The translations under genes and the position numbers were made by a program. The notes beneath the pieces are model-generated. The model saw only the letters and a list, made by a program, of their open reading frames with translations, did not search any database and had not been told where the DNA came from. A DNA stretch of 36,578 nucleotides from Stentor coeruleus (lineage: Eukaryota; Ciliophora; Heterotrichea; Heterotrichida; Stentoridae), in assembly GCA_001970955.1 (NCBI GenBank), contig MPUH01000753.1:1-36578 (forward strand), read 5' to 3'. The stretch's first letter is position 1; each line of letters opens with the position of its first letter. Positions 29,195 to 36,578 of the stretch are shown piece by piece.

Positions 29195-29877
29195 ATGAAC
29201 ATTTTCTTGAACGTGAAATCTTTGAAATCAATCTTCGACTTAAACCCAGAATGCCTGAAACAGTTTAACTTCGATATCTCAACATTCATTTCTCAGGTTG
29301 AAACTTCTGAAAAAACAAAGAAATCAGCTGAAGTGAGCATAGAAAGCATCAAAAAGGAAATTGAAGACATTAAAAAGCAAGCAGAAATTGTGGATCTAGA
29401 AACCGTAAGAAATAGAGAACGAGCTAATCTAGAATCCTCGAAAATACAACAAAAAATTGAGAAAATAGAATTAGAGAAAAAAGCTGAGAATGAACAAAGA
29501 AGACTTAAAATTGCAGAAGAATCGAGATATCAAAATCTAAATGACTCAAAAAAAAAAAAAAAAAAAAGCATTCTGGCCGTACTAAAAAACTTAAAGAAGA
29601 GATTCTTAGACTAAAAAACATAATAAAAGCGAGTGAAGAAAATATTATTCGCGTAACAGAAGAAGGGGCAAGAAATATTGAAAAAAATATGAAGAATCTA
29701 AATGTGGAAAGAGGAAGCGAAACTTCTTTTGAGCTTAATAATGAAATTTCCAAGTTAATAGACAAATCTGAAATGTCTCTTGATATGAAAAATGGAGTTG
29801 CTTTATTTTATAGTAAAAGCTTGATAAGTAGAAGCAATTCAATATTTGACCCATATCAATTGTTGCACTTTAATTGA
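29195..29877 (+). CDS. Coiled-coil protein split by an A20 tract (frameshift)
   Basis: Frame 1 runs from ATG 29195 to TAG 29612, entering A20 at 29548-29567 and then a short out-of-place tail. In the other frame, directly after the A run, KLKEEILRLKNIIKASEEN continues the same Lys/Glu-rich coiled coil and ends at TGA 29877. One more A (or two fewer) would give a single 227-residue protein. The N-terminus (MNIFLNVKSLKSIFDLNPECL) is not recognised; the rest is helical. Three readings are possible: an error in counting the homopolymer, a real frameshift, or a tract where polymerase or ribosome slippage yields both products. The start context is TCTATAAAAATG. Confidence 0.7.
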
Positions 29878-30511
29878 GTTTAGTATAGAATTATTTTAGG
29901 TAATAGAGTTTTAATGCTTAGATTGAAAGGTTCTAATTAGGATTTCTATAATGAAAACTTTTATGCTAAATTGTTTAAATATAGATTTAATGTTAATAGA
30001 AGAAATATTTTAATATAAAAATAAATTAAGGTATAAAAAGAATTGTTAGATTTGAGACTATATGCATTTTGCTGGAAGTTTAAAGATATTTTGGGAGAAT
30101 TAAATATGTCTTATTGAAGTTTAAATTGTTGTACCATGCTGCATTAAAAATGTTAAAAAAGCAAGGTTAGATTTTCAAAAAAATCAAATTCTTTATGGTC
30201 TATATTAGTAGGTAAAATCATATTGATTTCGCTATATTTAATTGTTCTACCATTTATCTCTAATATAAATTAAAAAAAAATCAAAACCAAACCGTTATTT
30301 CAGCATTACCATAAGAAAAAAACTCAGCAAAAGACTAAAAGCAAAGGATACTAAAATTTTTTTTTTTCAATACAACACTCAAATATTTCCTAAAAACACA
30401 GTACCTTCCAAATCCAAAAAATTCAAAACATCCTCAACTTCCTTTTTCCAAAAAAGCCTAATTTCCTTTACCTTTTCCACTGACTTCTTTATATAAATCC
30501 CAAATCTCCAA
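29878..30511. other. Convergent intergenic region
   Basis: About 630 nt. It is G-rich on the + strand to about 30120 and C-rich with little G from about 30240, including T11 at 30357-30367. Positions 30431-30511, downstream of the J-protein stop on the minus strand, are open and protein-like (see finding). Otherwise nothing was seen. Confidence 0.5.
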
Positions 30512-31126
30512 TCATTTATTCTTATTATTCTTCTCTATTATCCTAACAGCTTCTTCATATTCCTTTTCTTCATCTTCAAGTTCTTTCAAATACTCTTCCA
30601 TAGGGATCTCAACAGCATGATTAGTATATGGGTTATTCAAAATTAATGAAGGCGGGAACATTAATGTAAAAACAACTAATCCTCTGTATAATTATCACAT
30701 AGCAATATAATGTTTATAGGTCCAATCATCAAAAGGGTTTTCTGAAGTTTTATTTTTAGATTTTTCATTTTCTGAATATAATTTACTAAGATTTGACGAT
30801 GAGGATTTAGATTGTGCATTTTGTTCTTCATACATCCGCTGATATTTTTTTTGGAATTCTTTTCGTTCTTTTTCACGCATTTCTTCATTGAAATCATAAG
30901 TTCGAGATGTATCTCTTGGATCAATGTTTATTGCTGTTGATATAAGTTTATTATAGGCTTCGTTGATTTCGAGGAATTTTTTAGAGTTTTTTGGATTTAC
31001 ATCGGGGTGATATTCTTTAGCTAGTTCGTAGTATTTTTTCTTGATTTCAGTTTTTGAAGCTTTTTTGTTTAGGCCTAAGATCTCGTATGGACATTTAGAG
31101 TATTTTCTGAGAAGAAGTCCTAGCAT
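30512..31126 (-). CDS. J-domain (DnaJ) protein with C-terminal membrane helix
   Basis: Exons 31126-30699 and 30683-30512 on the minus strand; 199 residues. The J domain (12-70) has [20 protein letters not shown] and the Hsp70-activating HPD at 40-42. A charged Ser-rich linker follows. The 15-nt intron is essential: without it the protein stops right after HYIAM; spliced, it continues [20 protein letters not shown], a membrane helix, then an acidic coiled tail. The short hydrophobic/basic N-terminus (MLGLLLRKY) could be a mitochondrial presequence or ER signal. The likely role is recruiting Hsp70 to a membrane; the organelle is not decided by sequence. There is no zinc-finger domain, so it is class III (DNAJC-like). 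The start context is ATTATAAATG. Confidence 0.88.
30684..30698 (-). other. 15-nt intron in J-protein gene
   Basis: On the minus strand gtgataattatacag, phase 2. It removes in-frame TGA and TAA and joins HYIA to a hydrophobic helix. Confidence 0.9.
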
Positions 31127-31460
31127 TTATAATATGATTTTACATGTTAGGTTGCAAATATAGAAGGAAAAGGTAAGAGGATTTTTTATGAGTGGATAGG
31201 ATGAAAATAAAAAGTTCCTAACAGATATTTTTTTTCTAACAAAGTAAATTATTTTCCTTAATAAATTCTACTCTAATCAAAAATCATACCTAAAATTACC
31301 TTTTTAGCACATGATAAAAAACTATAGTCATCAGAAATAACTAATTAAAGTTTAAGGAAATCTAAAAAACAATCATCAAACCATCATAAAAAAACCACAA
31401 AAATCGCATCATGTTTTTTAATACTTTTAAAACAAAGAAATTATATATCATATAATAATA
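31127..31460. other. Divergent intergenic region
   Basis: 334 nt between divergent starts, AT-rich. Nothing beyond the start-proximal TATAATAATAATG was noted. Confidence 0.5.
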
Positions 31461-31970
31461 ATGAAGTTTTCAAGGCTTGAGTTTACAATCCCAAATAATC
31501 TTGAAGGTGTTCAGCACAATGATTGGAAAGATCGAATCAATCAAGAAACATCATCGTATTTTCAGTAACAAAAACTCAGATCTATTAACAGAGGTCTTTT
31601 AAGCCATAAGCTTCTCCCTATAACTCTTGAGGGAATAGCTCATCCTATTTTATCAACTATAAGGACTAGCTCGTATGATAGAGTTGATAATTTATTTGAG
31701 AAAAGGATACTTGAAAAGTCTTCAAGCGATATATATGCGGATAAGGAAATCTCAAAAAAAAGATATAATAATTACCCTTGGGCTAATAGTTCTATACAGC
31801 TTGAGCATGATTTTTCAAGAAAAAGCGTGAACTCTCCGAAGTATAAACATATGATTAAACTCAGAAATTTAGAAGCTCAGAGACAAAATAAGGCTACGAA
31901 GAACCTTTTTCAAGGCCAAAGTTCAAGGCCTATTCACTTTAAGCTTCCTCCTATTAATAAGCAGAATTAA
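31461..31970 (+). CDS. Small basic protein of unknown function
   Basis: Exons 31461-31564 and 31580-31970; 164 residues. The gene is easy to miss because a TAA interrupts the frame after 35 codons; the TAA lies inside a 15-mer of intron type, and the same frame then runs cleanly to TAA 31968. The protein is Ser/Asn/Lys-rich (MKFSRLEFTIPNNLEG at the N-terminus, PIHFKLPPINKQN at the C-terminus) with no signal peptide, membrane helix or recognised domain. It sits 46 nt before the CDPK-like start on the same strand and has TATAATAATAATG at its own start. Coding character is supported by length and start context; function is unknown. Confidence 0.65.
31565..31579 (+). other. 15-nt intron in small basic gene
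   Basis: gtaacaaaaactcag, phase 2. It is the only one of ten introns with A rather than T at position 9; A10 and CAG are kept. It removes the in-frame TAA. Confidence 0.75.
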
Positions 31971-32016
31971 TCTTAGAAAATAACTAAGACATCGAATTAT
32001 ATTCTTCATTATAAAA

Positions 32017-33483
32017 ATGGGATGTTTCTCTTCGAAATGCAGGAAAACCAAAATATCTAAACAAGAAAGTCAAGCAGAATTAGAAATTAAACATCAAAAA
32101 ACTCATAAGTTTCTAAATATAAACGAACCGATAATTGATTTGTACAAATTGGAGGAAATTATTGCAATATTGCCATATGGAAACATAGTAAAAGCTGTCC
32201 ACAAATCATCAAACTTACAAAGGTCAATCAAAATACTAAATCTCAAAATAAACGAATCAATAGTCTTCAACGAGAAGCATTTGCGTCTAGAAGTCCAAGC
32301 TCTAAGCAGACTAGATCATCCAAACATCTTAAAAATCTTCGACATCCTTCACGATGAGATGAAACTTTATATCATAATGGAATACTGGGAAGGAGGTTTA
32401 TTATTCGATAAAATCAAACAAGAAGGTACTCTTACAGAAAAACTAGCAGGATGTATTATGGAACAAATACTTTCAGCAGTTAAATATTGCCATGATAATA
32501 AAGTTATTCATAGAGACATAAACCCTAAAATGATATACATGATGAATAATATCGGAACTCCTCATATAAAAATTGGTGAGTTCGGATCGTCAGTTTTTAT
32601 TGACCCTGAGCATATAATTGAAGGTAAATTTGATAGTTGTTTATTTGTAGCACCTGAAGTTGCAACAGATTATTATAATGAAAAATGTGATATATGGAGT
32701 GTTGGGATGATAATGTATGCTTTATTAACTGGAAAAACCCCTTTTACTGATTTTTTAACTGATATATGTGATGAAAATAGTAAACAAAAACCTATTAATG
32801 TTAAGTTGTTAGAAGAATTTAATATATCACAATTGGCAATTGATTTGATAGTAAAAATGCTTAAGGTCGATTATAACCAAAGATTATCAGCAGCAGAAGC
32901 ATTGTCTCATGAATGGTTTAGTTTTATTAAAACTGATAATGAACAGATTAAGATGAATATTTATGATGCTTTAGATAATATAAGCTGTTATGCTTCTACT
33001 TCAAAACTTATTGATGCTATACAGGAATTTATTGCAAGACAAATTATTTCTCATAATGAAAGTAAGGATATGATTGAAGTGTTTAAAGCACTTGATAGCA
33101 ATTGGGATGGGAAACTTTCTAAACAGGAACTGTTGAAATATTATAAAAGAACTATGCCAGAAGAAGATGCGTGTAAACTTGTTGATGATGTTTTCCATGT
33201 TGCAGATTCTGATAGAAGTGGGTTTATTGAGTATTCTGAATTTCTGAAATCATCTTTAGCTAGACATACACTGGTTTCTAAGCAGAATATGGAAGCTACT
33301 TTTAAAATGATAGACTGTGATAATAATGGGAAACTTAGTAGAAAAGAGCTTGAAAGCATACTTAATGGAACATCTTTAAGTGGGGATAAGAAATGGATGA
33401 AGCTCCTTTCAATGGCTGATAAAAATCATGATGGAGAAATTGACTTGAAAGAGTTTTATGATATACTACTCCAGTTTCAATAG
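32017..33483 (+). CDS. CDPK-like protein: degenerate kinase domain plus four EF-hands
   Basis: 488 residues. MGCFSSKC fits dual acylation (Gly2, Ser6, Cys3). The kinase-fold region (about 43-303) keeps the overall CDPK pattern (MEYWEGGLLFDKI, DIWSVGMIMYALLTGKTPF, APE at 212-214) but has lost key residues. There is no glycine-rich loop (LPYGNIVKA). HRDLKPEN has become HRDINPKM, so the catalytic-loop Lys is Asn169 and the metal Asn is Met172. DFG has become EFG (188-190). Lys72 and Asp167 remain. Four canonical EF-hand loops follow (D360-E371, D397-E408, D433-E444, D468-E479) with all calcium ligands. It is best read as a calcium-sensing pseudokinase or very weak kinase on membranes. Family known; loss of catalysis inferred. 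Confidence 0.9.
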   Translation: MGCFSSKCRKTKISKQESQAELEIKHQKTHKFLNINEPIIDLYKLEEIIAILPYGNIVKAVHKSSNLQRSIKILNLKINESIVFNEKHLRLEVQALSRLDHPNILKIFDILHDEMKLYIIMEYWEGGLLFDKIKQEGTLTEKLAGCIMEQILSAVKYCHDNKVIHRDINPKMIYMMNNIGTPHIKIGEFGSSVFIDPEHIIEGKFDSCLFVAPEVATDYYNEKCDIWSVGMIMYALLTGKTPFTDFLTDICDENSKQKPINVKLLEEFNISQLAIDLIVKMLKVDYNQRLSAAEALSHEWFSFIKTDNEQIKMNIYDALDNISCYASTSKLIDAIQEFIARQIISHNESKDMIEVFKALDSNWDGKLSKQELLKYYKRTMPEEDACKLVDDVFHVADSDRSGFIEYSEFLKSSLARHTLVSKQNMEATFKMIDCDNNGKLSRKELESILNGTSLSGDKKWMKLLSMADKNHDGEIDLKEFYDILLQFQ

Positions 33484-33658
33484 TTAATAGGTTTATCTAC
33501 TTTATACTCATATGTTAATTGATACTTTTATAATATATTTCTGTAATATGGGAGTTTCAAAAGAAAATAATATGCGAAATTTACATAATAATAAACTCTT
33601 TATAAATAAGTTTTGAAAACTTAATTTGCTTAATTGATTTGTTTAACACTTATAAATA

Positions 33659-34852
33659 ATGTCAACTAGAAGTGGTTTATTAAAAGAGACTTTTTTAGCA
33701 GGCTTGCCGAAATTGACTGTTACTAAAGACCCTAATGACGATTTTACAGCAGCTTCATCTTTGAGAAGTCATGTAAACGAAGAGTTTCCAAGCCTAAATG
33801 AATCACGTAACAAATCCATGATTCGTCGTCCAGTGTATGCATTTAAAAACAGCGCCAACTATATAACTCGTTACCAAAAAATACACAAAAAAACATTAAG
33901 TACCATCAATAATTCAGAATTCCCTGATAGTATCGAAAAAATCGAAGAAGAAAAAGGTTTTTCTCAACTAGAAGATAGTTTTATAAAAAGATATCAAAAC
34001 AAATACGATGAACTACTACAAGATCACATAAAACTAAAATCCAAATGCGAAGACTACGAAAAATGCATAGAAATGCTCCAACAAGAAAACCAAGAAATGC
34101 TAAAATTCAAAAATGAACTCCAAGCTATAAAAAATGAAAAAGCCAATATAACCAAAGCTATCACCCTAAAAAGGTCATTAAAATCTCATCAAATCGATGC
34201 TCAACTGATTGGGCTTTTTTCCAAAGAAACCTCAAAAGAATACATAAACGAAAGAGAAATAGAACAACTTGATGAACTTTTAACTGAAGAAAAGAAAAAG
34301 TCCGAACAATTTTCTGAGCTTTTTACTCAAGAGCATAATAAAAATGTTATCCTCCATGATCAAGTAAAAATATTAAATGGGGTTATTGGTTTATTAAAAA
34401 TATCTGAAAAAGGAGGAGACTCAACAGAAAGCATGATAAAATTGCTTAAAGATAAAAATGAAGAATATTATTCACAACTTGTTGTATATTCTGATCAATT
34501 ATATGAAAAAACTTTAGAGTGAGTTTTATATAGAAATCGACAACTTTTGCATCAAAATGAAACACTTGCTAAGGATTTACGTGAAAATAAAGATAAATTG
34601 AAAGAACTTCCTGAATTAAGATCTCATATAACAACTTTGTTACAGTTGATAAGGAAACTTAGACAAGAAATTAATGATGCGGCTAGAAAACATTTGATGA
34701 AGATAACGACGAATCATAGTGATAGTGAAACTAATGAGGAATTTATATCGAGGATTACGACTATTGCAGATCAGGCTAAGGAAGATTTGGTTACAATACT
34801 TAAAAGCAATTTGGGTAAAATGATGAATGTGACGTCGTTTGGATCTGATTAG
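33659..34852 (+). CDS. Coiled-coil protein
   Basis: Exons 33659-34518 and 34534-34852; 392 residues. Residues 1-90 are Ser/Thr/Arg-rich and disordered. Coiled coil covers about 100-180 and 200-350 (DEYEKCIEMLQQENQEMLKF-like heptads, EQLDELLTEEKKKSEQF), continuing across the splice (TLENRQLLHQNETLAKDL). No enzyme domain, membrane helix or calcium site was seen. Such proteins are abundant in ciliate cortex and basal bodies, but nothing here proves it. The start context is CTTATAAATAATG. Confidence 0.82.
34519..34533 (+). other. 15-nt intron in coiled-coil gene
   Basis: gtgagttttatatag, phase 2, removes an in-frame TGA and keeps the coiled-coil heptads continuous. Confidence 0.88.
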
Positions 34853-35091
34853 ATAAGAAAGTTATGTTTGATATGAAATAAATTTAAGTGGTAAAATATT
34901 TTTGATGATTTTAATAGAAGGGATGTTATGAATTTTCCTAATAAGGTTTTTTTAGTTGAAAAAATATATATCAAGTCTAGTCTATTTTGTTTTCTTCATA
35001 TTTCATATCATAATCTCTCCTGTTTCAACCAAAATCCTTTCAGTCCTAAAAAAAATCCAATTATTTTAATCATCAAATTTCCCCAATAATA

Positions 35092-36288
35092 ATGAACACT
35101 GTCCCAGAAAGTGGTGATGTGATAATCCACTACTACCTACCATCAGGGGCAAGACTAGAATTACAAATCTATTTTACTCAAGATGAACACCCAGAACAGG
35201 TTGTTCAAAGATTATTCGAAAGCGAAGGTTTAACTTGTACAATAATCCCAGATATCCTCAGACTTCTCTCAGATCTTTTCAAACAATATCGACGTGTATA
35301 TCCTCTTTCTATCCCACAAACACCAATCAATAGCTTTTTATTATCATCAAACCCATGGAAAAAATACTCAGTTCTTTTCCAAAATCCTGACTCAATAAAA
35401 ACCTTAAAAGGACTTGCCTTAGAAATCGGGAGGAGTATCAGAAAAGCTTATGAAAAAAAAACCCAATTACTATTATTAGAAGAAAACAGATATTCTGAAA
35501 GTAATAAAACAGGTAACGACACAAGTAAAGAACATTATGAAATAATTCAAAAAATCGAAGAAGATATCCACAATGCCGAAAAACTCGGCAAAGAAGAGTT
35601 TTGGAAGTTTGTAAACTCAGCTGAAGTGCCGAAAAAACATGAGTATTTCATAGAAAAACAAGAAACTTTTCCTGAAGTATCAGTACAAGTTGCCCTTGGG
35701 TCACACAATGATAGAGTTTTTACTATAAAAATTGTCTCATCAGATGATGTTTGTAATGTTCCAAGAATTTTAGTTGCAGATGGTAAAGATCTTGATGATG
35801 ATTATTTAGGTCATCCTGATAATGTTTATAAAAGAGCTATAACATGTTTAGTACTTTATTGCACTTGTCAAGAAAATGTTGAATTACTTCCTGATCTTAT
35901 TAGAAAAAGTGAAGAAAGTCCTGAATTACATTTTGATTCTATAAGAAATCAGATACCTTTGGTTATTGGAGAAGGAGAGATTGTTTTTACTAGGCATTCT
36001 AATATACCATCTGTACAAGGTGCTTTTCATATTACTGAAGTTGGGCAGATTAGTAGTGTGGTTAATTGTGCGAATATTTATGGGGTTAAACAAATTGTTT
36101 TCCCTGTTTATGAATGGGAATTAGTTAAACCGGTATCGTTGGTTAGTGTGGTTAAGGCTGCACTTTTTAATTGTACGTTGGGAGACCTTGAGATTGTGAG
36201 TTTTTTGGTGGAAAATACAGAAGATATTAAAGATATTCTCAATGCTGTTAAACTTGTTTTTTCTGAGAGTATATCGAGTGTAAGTTAA
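35092..36288 (+). CDS. FERRY3: C12orf4/FERRY3 (DUF2362) family protein
   Basis: 398 residues, shorter than the human protein of about 550. The C-terminal third carries the clearest match: IGEGEIVFTRHSNIPSVQGAFH followed by a YGVKQIVFPVYE strand and a KAALFNC/EIVSFLV segment, parallel to the GEFYITRHSNL...AFHL and following blocks of human C12orf4. The N-terminal part (beta-strands, then helices with KEHYEIIQKIEEDIH) is more divergent. In animals this protein is a subunit of the five-part FERRY complex, a Rab5 effector that links mRNA to early endosomes. A shared endosomal role here is inference, and other FERRY subunits cannot be seen in the window. No intron is needed. Confidence 0.75.
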   Translation: MNTVPESGDVIIHYYLPSGARLELQIYFTQDEHPEQVVQRLFESEGLTCTIIPDILRLLSDLFKQYRRVYPLSIPQTPINSFLLSSNPWKKYSVLFQNPDSIKTLKGLALEIGRSIRKAYEKKTQLLLLEENRYSESNKTGNDTSKEHYEIIQKIEEDIHNAEKLGKEEFWKFVNSAEVPKKHEYFIEKQETFPEVSVQVALGSHNDRVFTIKIVSSDDVCNVPRILVADGKDLDDDYLGHPDNVYKRAITCLVLYCTCQENVELLPDLIRKSEESPELHFDSIRNQIPLVIGEGEIVFTRHSNIPSVQGAFHITEVGQISSVVNCANIYGVKQIVFPVYEWELVKPVSLVSVVKAALFNCTLGDLEIVSFLVENTEDIKDILNAVKLVFSESISSVS

Positions 36289-36444
36289 GATTATTGAATT
36301 TGGTGAGACGTTTTTTTTTGATGTTTTTGTTAAATAAATATTTATTTTATATTAAATAGTTGGAAAGATTTTGATTTGAAATTAGCAATGTTGTTATAGT
36401 TTCATAGAAAAATGTAAAAAAGCACACCTAAAAATTTTTTAATT

Positions 36445-36485
36445 ATCACTAACTATCTTAAAATTAATCACTAACTATCTTAAAA
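36445..36485. repeat. Two-copy 19-nt direct repeat
   Basis: atcactaactatcttaaaa occurs at 36445-36463 and 36467-36485 (22-nt period) in the intergenic tail of the window. The cause is unknown; probably a local tandem duplication. Confidence 0.8.
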
Positions 36486-36578
36486 CCCAACTATTTCCTT
36501 TAATTCTATATAATTATTTTAACATTAATAAACTCAATAAACATCATTATATTTAACTATCAAACAAAAAACTTTTGG

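Noticed and set aside
1..36578. Alternative genetic code (TGA as Trp, as in Blepharisma, or TAA/TAG as Gln)
   Set aside because: Long conserved frames use TGG for Trp and contain no in-frame TGA, TAA or TAG except inside 15-nt introns or decayed genes; all three stops end genes.
1..36578. tRNA, rRNA, CRISPR or transposase genes
   Set aside because: No T-loop-like GTTCRANNC with cloverleaf context, no repeat arrays and no transposase motifs were noticed in the spacers; a covariance-model scan would be decisive.

Overview
The window looks like macronuclear DNA of a heterotrich ciliate, most probably Stentor. The DNA is very AT-rich and densely packed with genes on both strands. TAA, TAG and TGA all end genes, and Trp is written TGG throughout the long reading frames, so the code is standard. 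Ten reading-frame interruptions or insertions disappear when exactly 15 nt are removed. Every one of these 15-mers fits GTR(N6)A(N3)AG with a pyrimidine before AG, and nine of ten carry TA at positions 9-10. Introns of 15-16 nt with the standard code are the known hallmark of Stentor; Blepharisma has similar introns but reads TGA as Trp, which does not fit here. The assignment is inferred from sequence only.

Layout. 1-5500: two decayed Rab/Ras-like GTPase genes flank an intact kelch / Cys-rich / transmembrane protein gene. 5.8-9.4 kb: an SNF1/AMPK-like kinase (+) and a DUF229 sulfatase-fold protein (-). 10.1-14.5 kb: a polytopic membrane protein, a MORN protein carrying an assembly scar, and a coiled-coil / zinc-knuckle locus with a broken middle. 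15.3-21.3 kb: a LRR protein, a GMAP-210-like golgin, a LYR-like small protein, a WD40 protein and a UBTD1/2-like ubiquitin-domain protein. 21.6-27.8 kb: a large IQ/DUF4378 protein and a convergent pair of acylated-type MORN proteins. 28.3-36.3 kb: a SAM-FHA-FHA protein, a coiled-coil protein split at an A20 tract, a membrane J-protein, a small basic protein, a CDPK with a degenerate kinase domain and four good EF-hands, a coiled-coil protein, and a C12orf4/FERRY3-like protein.

Themes. Membrane and vesicle traffic recurs (decayed Rab-like genes, GMAP-210-like golgin, FERRY3-like Rab5-effector subunit), as do cortex/cytoskeleton types (MORN, DUF4378, coiled coils). Five of about 22 proteins begin Met-Gly with one or more nearby Cys, the pattern of N-myristoylated and palmitoylated membrane-tethered proteins. 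No operons, CRISPR, rRNA, tRNA or intact mobile elements were seen.

Two window-wide patterns are not explained by gene annotation. First, start codons are very often directly preceded by a TTATAAA-like string. Second, strong blockwise GC skew alternates along the DNA: intergenic gaps run G-rich then C-rich on the + strand whatever the orientation of the flanking genes, and some genes contain extra switches.
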